Shown in pieces: positions 9,351 through 16,711 of a DNA stretch of 16,711 nt. A program made the position numbers and the translations under genes. The notes below the pieces were generated by a model. That model was given only the letters and a program-made list of their open reading frames with translations. It did not search any database and was not told the origin of the DNA. Source of the DNA: an uncultured Gammaproteobacteria bacterium (lineage in GTDB: Bacteria > Pseudomonadota > Gammaproteobacteria > Pseudomonadales > Litorivicinaceae); NCBI GenBank assembly GCA_913062835.1, contig CAJXXD010000003.1, positions 1 to 16,711 of the forward strand, written 5' to 3'. Position 1 is the stretch's first letter, and each line of letters begins with the position of its first letter.

Positions 9351-10619
9351 GTGAACGATATAGCGACCGTGAGTGGCGACCTGGCCCAGTTGGCCTACGC
9401 CCTCGATACTTTTTACTTTCTATTGTCCGGTGCGCTGGTAATGTGGATGGCGGCAGGTTTCGCCATGCTCGAAGCCGGCTTAGTGCGCGCCAAAAACACC
9501 ACTGAAATTCTGACAAAAAACGTCCTGTTGTATGCCATCGCCTGTGTCATGTACCTGTTGGTAGGCTACAACCTCATGTACATCAACGATTCTTGGACCG
9601 GATTGATCCCGAACCTAGGATTCTTAATCGGTGAAGAAAACGCAGTCGATGCCGTTTTGGCCGGTGGCGATGACGCACCTTACTATTCAGCACGGTCTGA
9701 TTTCTTCTTCCAGGTGGTGTTCGTAGCCACAGGTATGTCGATTATTTCAGGTGCTGTGGCTGAGCGGATGAAGCTGTTTGCTTTCTTGGCCTTCGCTGTG
9801 ATCTTCACAGGATTCATCTACCCAATTCAGGGTTCATGGAGTTGGGGCGGCGGCTTCTTGTCGGAAGCAGGATTCAGCGACTTCGCGGGTTCAGGTATCG
9901 TCCACATGTGTGGTGCAGCCGCTGCATTGGCTGGCGTCCTAGTCTTGGGTGCTCGTAAAGGCAAGTATGGCCCTAACGGAGAAGTCAACGCGATCCCAGG
10001 TGCAAATATGCCGTTGGCTACATTGGGTACCTTCATCCTGTGGTTGGGCTGGTTCGGCTTTAATGGGGGTTCTCAGTTAGCGGTATCGGACGTTGAAAAC
10101 TCAAACGCGGTGGCTCAGATCTTCTTGAACACCAACATGGCAGCCGCAGGTGGTGCAATCGCAGCCGCGCTCGTTGCTAAGTTGATGTTTGGTAAAGCTG
10201 ATCTTTCTATGGCCTTGAACGGTGCCTTGGCGGGTCTGGTGTCTATCACCGCAGATCCACTGTCACCAAGTGCCGGATTCGCCACCATTGTCGGTGCGAT
10301 CGGTGGTGTGATTGTGGTCTTCTCAATCGTGGCTTTGGACCGCATCAAAATCGACGATCCAGTCGGTGCCATCTCAGTACACGGTGTGGCAGGTATTTGG
10401 GGCTTGTTGGCTGTCTTGTTCTCGAACGGTGATGCGACTCTGAGCGGTCAGGTACTGGGTATCGTTGCGATCTTCGGCTTCACCTTTATCGCCTCATTGA
10501 TCATCTGGAGCATCTTGAAGGTCGTCATGGGTGTTCGTGTGACTGAGGAAGAAGAGTATTTGGGTCTGGACGTTGTCGACTGCGGCATCGAAGCCTACCC
10601 TGAGTTTAAGCGTTCCTAA
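9351..10619 (+). CDS. amtB: Ammonium transporter AmtB
   Basis: 422-aa integral inner-membrane ammonium channel with about 11 transmembrane helices. Key residues are present: D177 in FSDFAGSGIVH (counterpart of E. coli D160), the twin pore histidines H185 (IVHMCG) and H344 (SVHGVAGIWG), and the conserved ERMK segment after the phenylalanine-gate region. The N-terminus goes straight into the first helix and, unlike E. coli AmtB, has no obvious cleaved signal peptide. The start is GTG, set by AGGAG at 9339-9343. It follows glnK by 43 nt and shares its promoter; GlnK is its expected regulator. A strong terminator follows. Confidence 0.96.
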   Translation: MNDIATVSGDLAQLAYALDTFYFLLSGALVMWMAAGFAMLEAGLVRAKNTTEILTKNVLLYAIACVMYLLVGYNLMYINDSWTGLIPNLGFLIGEENAVDAVLAGGDDAPYYSARSDFFFQVVFVATGMSIISGAVAERMKLFAFLAFAVIFTGFIYPIQGSWSWGGGFLSEAGFSDFAGSGIVHMCGAAAALAGVLVLGARKGKYGPNGEVNAIPGANMPLATLGTFILWLGWFGFNGGSQLAVSDVENSNAVAQIFLNTNMAAAGGAIAAALVAKLMFGKADLSMALNGALAGLVSITADPLSPSAGFATIVGAIGGVIVVFSIVALDRIKIDDPVGAISVHGVAGIWGLLAVLFSNGDATLSGQVLGIVAIFGFTFIASLIIWSILKVVMGVRVTEEEEYLGLDVVDCGIEAYPEFKRS

Positions 10620-10640
10620 CTTCTCCCAGGAACTGTTTAT

Positions 10641-10667
10641 AGGGCGACTTCGGTCGCCCTTTTTTTT
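10641..10667 (+). terminator. Rho-independent terminator after amtB
   Basis: AGGGCGAC and GTCGCCCT form a perfect 8-bp stem closed by a TTCG tetraloop and followed by seven T. It ends the glnK-amtB transcript 21 nt after the amtB stop and insulates the following dehydrogenase. Confidence 0.95.
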
Positions 10668-10715
10668 GCCTGAGATTTCTTTACACTCCGAGCTCCGATA
10701 AAAAAGAGAATCCCC

Positions 10716-11675
10716 ATGCGAGCTGTATTTCTAGATTATCAATCCATGAAGCCTGAGGAGTTGGATTTCGAACGACTGGCTCAAGTCACCTCTGAGTTTG
10801 TGACTCACGATGTAACCTCGCCAGATCAAGTCATCGAGCGTATCCAGGGCTTCGATGTGGTCGTCCTCAATAAGGTAAAATTTGAGCGGAGCCATTTTGA
10901 AGCGTCGCCCTCACTCAAGCTCATTCTAGTGTCTGCGACAGGCACCGATAATGTCGATAAAGCCGCAGCTTCGGATCATGGCGTAGTAGTTTGTAACGTC
11001 GCAGCGTATGGCACGCCATCGGTCAGCCAGCACACGTTGCTTTTGATGTTGATGGTCGCGACTCAGGTCGAGCGATATCGCGATGATGTCCGTCAGGGTC
11101 GTTGGTCAGAGAGTCCAATGTTCTGTTTGATGGATTACCCAATTTTGGATCTTTCTGGTCGAACCCTGGGCCTCATCGGTTATGGTGAACTGGGTCGTCA
11201 GGTGGGTCACTTGGCCGAAGCCTTCGGGATGCGGGTGTTGGTGATGGGACGGCCCGGTGTCAGCTATGAGGACGGAACGCAACGGGTAGACTTCAATACC
11301 TTGTTGGAGCAATCGGACTTCGTCAGTTTGCATGGCCTGTTGAATGCCGATACGCAGAAAATGATGAACCGGGACGCCTTTGCGCGGATGAAGCCCGGCT
11401 CGTTCTTTATCAATACCGCGCGCGGTGGGTTAGTGGATGAGGTCGCTTTGGTGGAGGCCTTAGAGTCCGGCCATTTGGGCGGTGCTGGGCTGGATGTTTT
11501 GACCATCGAGCCCCCAGCACCGGATTCACCCTTGCTCGCTTGTTCGCACCCCAACTTGGTCATCACGCCTCATTCTGCGTGGGCGAGTCGAGAGTCGCGC
11601 CAGCGGATTGTCGATATTATGCAAGCGAATTTAGAAGCCTTTATTGAGGGTGCGCCGATCAATCGAGTGGCCTAA
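10716..11675 (+). CDS. D-2-hydroxyacid dehydrogenase (glycerate/hydroxypyruvate reductase-like)
   Basis: 319-aa NAD(P)-dependent dehydrogenase of the D-isomer-specific 2-hydroxyacid family, cytoplasmic. The Rossmann glycine motif GYGELG is at 155-160, and the catalytic Arg-Glu-His set is R236 (INTARGGLVDE), E265 (LTIEPP) and H286 (ITPHSAWAS). The overall pattern is closest to HprA-type glycerate dehydrogenases. The end of the second Rossmann strand reads VLVMGRPG, with Gly-Arg where NAD-specific enzymes usually have Asp; human GRHPR, which prefers NADPH, also has Gly-Arg there, so NADPH use is possible. A weak SD, GAGA at 10706-10709, precedes the ATG. No clear promoter was found in the 48 bp after the amtB terminator. 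Its last 4 bp overlap the convergent yigB. Substrate is unproven. Confidence 0.88.
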   Translation: MRAVFLDYQSMKPEELDFERLAQVTSEFVTHDVTSPDQVIERIQGFDVVVLNKVKFERSHFEASPSLKLILVSATGTDNVDKAAASDHGVVVCNVAAYGTPSVSQHTLLLMLMVATQVERYRDDVRQGRWSESPMFCLMDYPILDLSGRTLGLIGYGELGRQVGHLAEAFGMRVLVMGRPGVSYEDGTQRVDFNTLLEQSDFVSLHGLLNADTQKMMNRDAFARMKPGSFFINTARGGLVDEVALVEALESGHLGGAGLDVLTIEPPAPDSPLLACSHPNLVITPHSAWASRESRQRIVDIMQANLEAFIEGAPINRVA

Positions 11676-12364
11676 AGGTGATCGAGAAGATCGGCAACCT
11701 GGCGGATAATAAGATCGGGTTCGAAGCCTGTGTCGATCTCGCGGCCTCGAGTGTTTACCCAGGCGGCTTTCATGCCGACCGCCTGCGCGCCTTGCACATC
11801 ATGAGCGAGATCATCGCCCACATGAAGACACGCATGCGGTGGGACGCCCAGGCGGTCCAATGCGCTTTCAAACATCGCGGGATCGGGTTTTGCAGCTGGA
11901 AAATGTTCGGCTTGGAGCGAAAATTTAAAATGGCGTCCGAGCGGCATGGCCATTAAATCGGCATTGCCATTGGTGATGGCGGCTAAAGGGAACCGGCTGG
12001 CCAATTTGGCAATTGCGTCCTCAGTGCCGGGATAGGGCTCCACTTGTTGGCGAGCATGGTAGAACACCCGAAACCCCTCGCCGGCCAAATCCTCCGCTTC
12101 GGCGCGTGATGCTCCACGTTCGATAAACCATCGGATTAAGGTTTCACGTCGAACCACAGTGAGCTGATGCGCGATATCGGGCTGTTCAGCCACCACCGTC
12201 GCACGCGTGGCCCGAAAGGCCTCAAGGCTGAAGTCCGCCATCATAGCTGCAGGCGCTACTTCCAAGAGGTGATCATGCATCACACGCTCTGCACCGAGAA
12301 TGGAAACATCGGTTTCCCATAGGGTGTTATCAAGATCAAAGGTGATGGCTTCAATTGAGTTCAT
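11672..12364 (-). CDS. yigB: HAD-family phosphatase, YigB-like (FMN hydrolase)
   Basis: 230-aa HAD-superfamily hydrolase, subfamily IA. All four motifs are visible: FDLDNT with nucleophile D10 and acid D12, ITNGN at 130-134, K159 in AAKPDP, and GDDLAHD at 183-189. The helical cap lies at about 20-110. The E. coli homologue YigB dephosphorylates FMN and other phosphometabolites. Position directly after xerC with an ATGA overlap (12361-12364) is the same as in E. coli and Pseudomonas, which supports orthology. The SD is weak, so translation probably depends on coupling to xerC. The exact substrate cannot be read from the sequence. Confidence 0.88.
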   Translation of the reverse strand: MNSIEAITFDLDNTLWETDVSILGAERVMHDHLLEVAPAAMMADFSLEAFRATRATVVAEQPDIAHQLTVVRRETLIRWFIERGASRAEAEDLAGEGFRVFYHARQQVEPYPGTEDAIAKLASRFPLAAITNGNADLMAMPLGRHFKFSLQAEHFPAAKPDPAMFESALDRLGVPPHACLHVGDDLAHDVQGAQAVGMKAAWVNTRGREIDTGFEPDLIIRQVADLLDHL

Positions 12365-13269
12365 GGTTTCTTTTTGGCTCGCGGGTGGGCTGAATCATAC
12401 ACCTCGGCTAAATGCTGAAAGTCGAGATGGGTATAAATCTGAGTGGTCGATAAACTGGCGTGCCCCAAAAACTCCTGAATCGCGCGCAGGTCTTTGGACG
12501 ATTCGAGTAAATGCGTGGCCGCTGAATGCCTGAGTGCATGCGGATGCACATGATGTTCAAGGCCGGCCTGTATCGCACGACTTTCCAGCCGCCGCTGAAC
12601 GGTTCTCGGATGTAAAGGCCGCCCTTTGGCAGTGATGAATAGCGCATCGCTCTCACCGTTATCCCATTGAGGACGGAGCAAGGTCCACCGAGTCATGGCG
12701 GCAAGCGCTATATCACCCACGGGTACGATGCGTTCTTTCTGTCCTTTGCCCAGCACGCGCACTTCGCTGCTTCCCTTGGGAAGATCCTGCACCTTGAGAC
12801 TCAGGGCTTCGTTCAAGCGAAGGCCCGATGAATACAAAAGCTCAAACAGGGCCTGATCCCGAACTGAGGCCAGATCATCGGACGAGACGGGTCGATCGAG
12901 CAGTTGCCCCATGGCTTCGGGTGTTAACGCATGGGGCAGTCGTTTGGCGGTTTTTGGCGCGCGCACGTCGGCTGCGGGGTTGGCGGTCATCCATCGATTT
13001 TGAATGGCATAGCCAAATAGAGTCCGTATGGCCGATAGCTTGCGCGCAATGGTACGTCCGGTCTGGCGTTTTGCCGTCATGGCCCGGATCCAACCCATAA
13101 TGGCCGCTGTGTCGATGTCTGACAGTGTGCAGTCCTCACCAAAGAAGGCGAGAGCTTGGTTGAAGTCGCGCTGGTAAGCGTCGAGTGTTTTGGGCAGATG
13201 CCTCTGACTTTGTCGGCTGGCATCCACGTACTGTGTCACCAACTCCGCCAAGGTCATATCATTTGGCAC
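12361..13269 (-). CDS. xerC: Tyrosine recombinase XerC
   Basis: 302-aa site-specific recombinase that works with XerD at dif to resolve chromosome dimers. An N-terminal SAM-like DNA-binding domain (about 10-100) is followed by the catalytic domain with the complete set R151 (SSGLRLNEAL), K175 (LGKGQKER), H244-x-x-R247 (HALRHSAATHLL), H270 (LGHASLSTT) and nucleophile Y279 (IYTH). The chromosomal context dapF-DUF484-xerC-yigB marks it as XerC rather than an integrase or XerD. The start is uncertain: GTG at 13269 (11-bp overlap with DUF484, GAAG very close) or ATG at 13257 (codon 5, one base after the DUF484 stop region, no SD). The protein is otherwise ordinary. Confidence 0.95.
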   Translation of the reverse strand: MPNDMTLAELVTQYVDASRQSQRHLPKTLDAYQRDFNQALAFFGEDCTLSDIDTAAIMGWIRAMTAKRQTGRTIARKLSAIRTLFGYAIQNRWMTANPAADVRAPKTAKRLPHALTPEAMGQLLDRPVSSDDLASVRDQALFELLYSSGLRLNEALSLKVQDLPKGSSEVRVLGKGQKERIVPVGDIALAAMTRWTLLRPQWDNGESDALFITAKGRPLHPRTVQRRLESRAIQAGLEHHVHPHALRHSAATHLLESSKDLRAIQEFLGHASLSTTQIYTHLDFQHLAEVYDSAHPRAKKKP

Positions 13270-13939
13270 GCTTCAAAAGGCGCGGCAAGATCATAGCCAA
13301 CGCCTCACCGATGTGGTCGAGAAACAGGGTGTCTTGGTTGGACTGAAAGTGCGTCGGATCAGGATGGCCTAAAGCCAAGAGGCCATAGGTGTGACCACGG
13401 ACCAGTCCGAGAGCGGCCGCGCTTTCTACACCATCCGCCGCGCTGCCGAACAGGGCCGTACGGCGTGCCTTATCGAGTCGACCGATCCACGGATTTTGAT
13501 CGGACAGGGCATGCGCCAGCGATCCGCCGTCAGACAGGTCGGAGGCAGCAATCGGCTGAATCCCGGTAATTTGGCTCGGCACTTTGAATTGATCAGACAA
13601 CAGCAGCCGAACCTCAGGAATGTCGAATCCTTGACCCAGCTTTTCATCCAGCGCCACGGCGAGGTCTTCCAAATCACGCGCATCAAGGAGTGCCAGTACG
13701 AGAGAACGGGTTTTTTCAAACAGCACGCTGTTGATGCGCGCTGTCTCAATCATGTGATCGTTTTCTCGTTCGAGTTGTGAAACCTGATCACGGAGCTTTC
13801 GGAGCTGAAACTCGACCAGTGATATGGCTGTGCCAGTGTCTGTGGGTATTTTGAGAGCAGCGACAAGGTCCGGATGTTCCTCAAAGAACTCAGGATGCGC
13901 CTTTAAATACGCTTTGATGTCCTCTGCGTTTAGGCTCAC
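13259..13939 (-). CDS. DUF484 (GAF-like) protein, YigA-family
   Basis: 226-aa protein of the DUF484 family, encoded between dapF and xerC in many gammaproteobacteria; its function is unknown. The N-terminal segment with AYLKAHPEFFEEHPDLVAAL is the family signature. It is followed by a likely coiled coil at about 42-75 (LRKLRDQVSQLERENDHM) and a GAF-like fold in the C-terminal two-thirds, ending in DHIGEALAMILPRLL. No metal or haem ligand set stands out. The start overlaps the dapF stop by 4 bp (13936-13939). The conserved position suggests a link with XerC or the operon, but nothing in the sequence shows what it senses. Confidence 0.88.
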   Translation of the reverse strand: MSLNAEDIKAYLKAHPEFFEEHPDLVAALKIPTDTGTAISLVEFQLRKLRDQVSQLERENDHMIETARINSVLFEKTRSLVLALLDARDLEDLAVALDEKLGQGFDIPEVRLLLSDQFKVPSQITGIQPIAASDLSDGGSLAHALSDQNPWIGRLDKARRTALFGSAADGVESAAALGLVRGHTYGLLALGHPDPTHFQSNQDTLFLDHIGEALAMILPRLLKRAK

Positions 13940-14775
13940 AGCCGAACTTCTCCCTCAAAAACAGTTTCCGCAGGACCGATCATGGTCAGATCGTGATCGC
14001 TCCCTTCCCATTCAATCTGCAGGTTTCCGCCGCGAGTTGCAACGGTCACGTGGGCATCAAGCCATCCCTGAAGGCGTCCATAGGCGACCGCCGCACAGGC
14101 GCCTGTGCCACAGGCTTGCGTTTCGCCGACGCCTCGCTCAAAGACGCGAAGGCTGATTTGTGATGGGCTGTCTATCTGCATAAAGCTGACGTTGACCGAG
14201 TCTGGGAACTGAGACATGGCTTGGATGGCCGGGCCTACAATGTCGACCGGTGTGGTCTCTACCGACGCCACGCGCGTGACTGCATGCGGATTGCCCATGC
14301 TGATCAAACCAAACTCCAAAGGACCGGCAGGGCTCACAAGTGTGACGGTGGACTGCGCATCCGGCGTGGGCGGTCCCTGGTATGGCAGGGTATCAGCCTC
14401 AAAGCGCGGTTCGCCCATGTTGACTCTGACCCAGCCTTGGTCATCAAAGCTCAGTGTAATAAGGCCTCGTGCCGTATTGACGGTAATGTCGGATTTCGCC
14501 GTAAGACCGCGATCGATGACAAACTTCGCAAAGCAGCGTGCTCCGTTCCCGCAGTGCTCCACTTCGCCACCATCGGCGTTGAATATTCGGTAGTCAAAGT
14601 CAGCGTCTGGACGGGATGGGGGCTCAATGAGCAATAATTGATCAAACCCAACGCCCCTGTGCCGATCTGCCAGTTTGGCAATCTGGGCAGGGCGTAAACT
14701 CACGTGCTGACTGATAGCATCGATCACCACAAAATCGTTGCCTAAGCCATGCATCTTGGTGAAGGACACACGCAT
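13936..14775 (-). CDS. dapF: Diaminopimelate epimerase
   Basis: 279-aa cofactor-independent epimerase that converts LL- to meso-diaminopimelate, needed for lysine and for peptidoglycan. Both catalytic cysteines are present: C75 in EVEHCGNGARC and C222 in ETQACGTGAC, each in its conserved Gly-rich loop. The N-terminal FTKMHGLGNDFVVID signature is intact. Length is normal. Its start shares one base with the lysA stop (TAATG), and its end overlaps the DUF484 gene, so the three are translated in a coupled series. LysA uses the product of this enzyme. Confidence 0.97.
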   Translation of the reverse strand: MRVSFTKMHGLGNDFVVIDAISQHVSLRPAQIAKLADRHRGVGFDQLLLIEPPSRPDADFDYRIFNADGGEVEHCGNGARCFAKFVIDRGLTAKSDITVNTARGLITLSFDDQGWVRVNMGEPRFEADTLPYQGPPTPDAQSTVTLVSPAGPLEFGLISMGNPHAVTRVASVETTPVDIVGPAIQAMSQFPDSVNVSFMQIDSPSQISLRVFERGVGETQACGTGACAAVAYGRLQGWLDAHVTVATRGGNLQIEWEGSDHDLTMIGPAETVFEGEVRL

Positions 14776-16031
14776 TAGCGATTCACTCGGTGCTCAAGGG
14801 CCCAGAGGCTTTCCAGTGTTTCGCGTTCGCGAATCACATGCATCTGGTCTCCATCGACCAAAATCTCGGGCGCTCTGGGCCGCGTGTTGTAGTTGGACGC
14901 CATGACAAACCCATAGGCGCCTGCTGATCGGACGGCCAAGAGATCGCCGGCGCCAACTCGGAGTGTGCGAGCTTTCCCTAAGAAGTCGCCCGATTCACAG
15001 ACCGGACCCACCACGTCAAAGGATGCTTCGACTTGGCCGTCATGAGGTGCCGTGGAGACCGGTATAATATTCTGCCAAGCACCATAGAGACTTGGTCGGA
15101 TCAGGTCGTTCATGGCGCCATCGACCACCACAAAGTGATGATCCTGATTGGTTTTGGTCAGGATCGCTTCGGTGACAAAAATCCCTGCATTGGCCGCGAT
15201 GGATCGCCCGGGCTCCAATACTAAGGTTAAGCCGGTGTCTGCAATTTTGGCTTTCACTGCGGCCATGTACTCGCTCGGATGCGGCGGTGTTTCCTCTTGA
15301 TACGGCACGCCGAGGCCGCCGCCTAAATCAATGTGATGCAGAGCGATACCATCGGCCTTCAGCGAGGCCACCAACTCCATCAGTTTATCGAGGGCTTCAA
15401 GCAAGGGCGCAATATCCGTCAATTGCGAGCCAATATGGCAATCGATACCAATTGGGTTCAGTCCGGGAAGAGAGGCCGCATGTCGGTAAGCCATGAGCGT
15501 ATCTTTATGGGCGATCCCGAACTTACTGCCGTTGAGACCGGTTGAAATGTAGGGGTGGGTCTTTGGATCCACGTCTGGATTGATCCGTAACGAGACGGGT
15601 GCCACGGTGCCTAGGTCGAGTGCCACGGCATTCAGTTGGTCGAGTTCCGCTAGAGACTCCACGTTGAAACAGTGGATGCCCACCTCCAACGCACGTTGCA
15701 TCTCATGTCTTTGTTTCCCTACCCCCGAAAATACAACTTTGGCGGGATCGCCGCCCGCTGCCAGCACACGCTCTAACTCGCCCACAGAGACAATATCGAA
15801 GCCTGCGCCCGCCTCGGCTAATACCTCCAAAATCGCCAGATTTGAATTGGCTTTCATGCCAAAACAAACCAAGTGCGGGATGTCGGTCAAGGCGTCTGCA
15901 TACGCATGGAAATGCCTTAGCAGAGTGGCTTTCGAATACACATAACAGGGTGTGCCCATCGCCTTGGCGATTTCAGAAACGGCCACATCTTCAGCGTAGA
16001 GATCGCTTCCTCGGTAATTGAAATAATCCAT
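14775..16031 (-). CDS. lysA: Diaminopimelate decarboxylase
   Basis: 418-aa PLP enzyme of the alanine-racemase (type III) fold that makes lysine from meso-diaminopimelate. The cofactor lysine is K60 in CFGMKANSN. HIGSQL and EPGRSI contact the phosphate, and the C-terminal CESGDFLGK supplies the catalytic Cys (C345) at the dimer interface; YGFVMASNYNTRPRAPE is also typical. Complete and ordinary. It begins 2 bp after the lptM stop with only a poor SD, so coupling is likely. The order lptM-lysA-dapF matches Pseudomonas, and DapF supplies its substrate. Confidence 0.97.
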   Translation of the reverse strand: MDYFNYRGSDLYAEDVAVSEIAKAMGTPCYVYSKATLLRHFHAYADALTDIPHLVCFGMKANSNLAILEVLAEAGAGFDIVSVGELERVLAAGGDPAKVVFSGVGKQRHEMQRALEVGIHCFNVESLAELDQLNAVALDLGTVAPVSLRINPDVDPKTHPYISTGLNGSKFGIAHKDTLMAYRHAASLPGLNPIGIDCHIGSQLTDIAPLLEALDKLMELVASLKADGIALHHIDLGGGLGVPYQEETPPHPSEYMAAVKAKIADTGLTLVLEPGRSIAANAGIFVTEAILTKTNQDHHFVVVDGAMNDLIRPSLYGAWQNIIPVSTAPHDGQVEASFDVVGPVCESGDFLGKARTLRVGAGDLLAVRSAGAYGFVMASNYNTRPRAPEILVDGDQMHVIRERETLESLWALEHRVNR

Positions 16032-16033
16032 AG

Positions 16034-16150
16034 TTAGCGACCGTCAACCGTCTTGTCGGGTTGATCCGGTAAATACAGCGGCCCCGTCTGGCCGCAACCA
16101 GCCAAAACCAGGGTCGTCGAGAGACAGACAATACAAAGCAAAGTTTTCAT
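16034..16150 (-). CDS. lptM: Small lipoprotein LptM (YifL/LppL family)
   Basis: 38-aa lipoprotein. MKTLLCIVCLSTTLVLAGC is a signal peptide with lipobox L-A-G-C and lipidated C19, and the mature start CGQTGPLYLP is the family signature. In E. coli LptM stabilises the LptD/LptE lipopolysaccharide translocon in the outer membrane; in other bacteria it is encoded just before lysA or dapF, as here. A longer reading from further upstream would put about 23 residues in front of the signal peptide and is rejected. No SD is seen before the ATG; a TATACT lies 6 bp upstream, suggesting a leaderless transcript. Confidence 0.9.
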   Translation of the reverse strand: MKTLLCIVCLSTTLVLAGCGQTGPLYLPDQPDKTVDGR

Positions 16151-16156
16151 GGCGCG

Positions 16157-16162
16157 AGTATA
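16157..16162 (-). promoter_or_regulatory. Possible -10 element for the lptM-lysA-dapF operon
   Basis: On the minus strand TATACT lies 6 bp before the lptM ATG, which would place +1 exactly on its A. There is no convincing -35 and no SD. A second promoter further upstream, under thiD, cannot be excluded. Confidence 0.4.
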
Positions 16163-16209
16163 GCCGGAAATGAGTGCAAACCCGCTACACTGAACGGAAA
16201 GGAGACACC

Positions 16210-16711
16210 ATGATTGCAAATATTTTGACGATAGCTGGATCCGACTCAGGCGGTGGAGCCGGCATCCAGGCGGACCTGAAGGCGATTTCTGCGACCGGCG
16301 GTTATGGCCTGAGCGTGATTACCGCATTAACGGCTCAGAACACGGTTGGGGTGGATGCGATTTATCCGGTGGCAATTGATTTCCTCAAAGCCCAGTTGGA
16401 ATCGGTTTCTCGCGATATCCGGATTGATGCGATCAAGGTTGGCATGTTGGGCACGCCGGATGTGACCGTGGCAGTCGCCGACTTCTTATCTGGTTTTGAT
16501 GGCCCTATTGTGGTGGATCCGGTGATGGTGGCTAAGAGTGGTGATCGTTTGTTGCATGCCGATGCAGTGGCCGCCTTGCGTGACGCTCTATTGCCGTGCG
16601 CTACTTTGGTCACGCCAAACTTGCCTGAGGCTGCCGATTTACTAGGCACCTCTGAGGCCTCTTCAAAAGAGAGTATGACCGAACATGCCAAACAGGTGGT
16701 CGCACTTGGTG
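16210..16711 (+). CDS. thiD: Hydroxymethylpyrimidine/phosphomethylpyrimidine kinase (partial)
   Basis: First 167 residues of ThiD, cut by the right edge of the window; family members are about 260-280 aa. The enzyme phosphorylates HMP and HMP-P in thiamine biosynthesis, in the cytoplasm. Ribokinase-family motifs seen: AGSDSGGGAGIQADLKA near the N-terminus (substrate pocket), ITALTAQNT, and VVDPVMVAKSGD (DPVM motif). The C-terminal catalytic region lies outside the window. GGAG at 16201-16204, 5 nt before the ATG, fixes the start. It is divergent from lptM with only 59 bp between them, so the two promoters must share that space. A weak TACACT at 16186-16191 could be its -10. Confidence 0.95.
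   Translation, partial: MIANILTIAGSDSGGGAGIQADLKAISATGGYGLSVITALTAQNTVGVDAIYPVAIDFLKAQLESVSRDIRIDAIKVGMLGTPDVTVAVADFLSGFDGPIVVDPVMVAKSGDRLLHADAVAALRDALLPCATLVTPNLPEAADLLGTSEASSKESMTEHAKQVVALG

Noticed and set aside
10668..10715. Sigma-70 promoter for the hydroxyacid dehydrogenase
   Set aside because: TTTACA and TACACT are present, but no pair of boxes has acceptable spacing. A promoter is expected here after the strong terminator, but I cannot place it.
16151..16219. Upstream extension of lptM that would add about 23 residues
   Set aside because: It would bury the lipoprotein signal peptide and run into the thiD start. The M-K-T start gives a perfect lipobox at Cys19.

Overview
This window is chromosomal core DNA from a gammaproteobacterium. 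Nothing in it looks mobile: there is no insertion sequence, CRISPR array, tRNA, rRNA or integrated element. The gene order resembles Pseudomonas-type genomes: gltD close to hemE; ubiK divergent from glnK-amtB; and the block lptM-lysA-dapF-DUF484-xerC-yigB. This synteny and the protein families suggest a Pseudomonadales/Oceanospirillales-like relative. I cannot name a genus from the sequence alone. GC content is moderate and even throughout.

Layout. (1) 1-5322, plus strand: a tightly packed polycistron made of the end of gltB, then gltD, an O-acetylhomoserine sulfhydrylase (metY-like), hemE and a TolC-family outer-membrane channel. Junctions are 11 bp, two 4-bp overlaps and 9 bp. (2) 5316-8714, minus strand: ubiK followed by an orphan error-prone polymerase gene, dnaE2 (imuC). 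The dnaE2 start codon abuts a perfect LexA box, and both lie inside a 41-bp extended palindrome. (3) 8715-10667, plus strand: glnK-amtB with a sigma-54 promoter, two NtrC-like boxes upstream and a strong UUCG-loop terminator. (4) 10716-11675: a D-2-hydroxyacid dehydrogenase. (5) 11672-16150, minus strand: lptM-lysA-dapF-DUF484-xerC-yigB, with all junctions overlapping or within 2 bp. (6) 16210 to the end: a divergent thiD, cut by the window edge.

How it fits together. Nitrogen assimilation appears twice: GOGAT (gltBD) and the PII/ammonium channel pair (glnK-amtB). Other themes are sulfur amino-acid synthesis (metY), haem (hemE), ubiquinone (ubiK), DAP/lysine and cell wall (lysA, dapF), the outer membrane (lptM, TolC), and chromosome maintenance or mutagenesis (xerC, dnaE2).

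The most interesting signal is at the dnaE2 start (8409-8449). The LexA operator contains a perfect TATAAT whose spacing puts +1 exactly on the A of the ATG, so the SOS transcript should be leaderless. Any transcript reading in from ubiK would instead carry the 5' arm of a roughly 17-bp hairpin that buries the AUG. This could be a two-layer lock on a mutagenic polymerase: a LexA transcriptional block plus RNA occlusion of read-through message. The structure is read directly from the sequence; the function is inferred.
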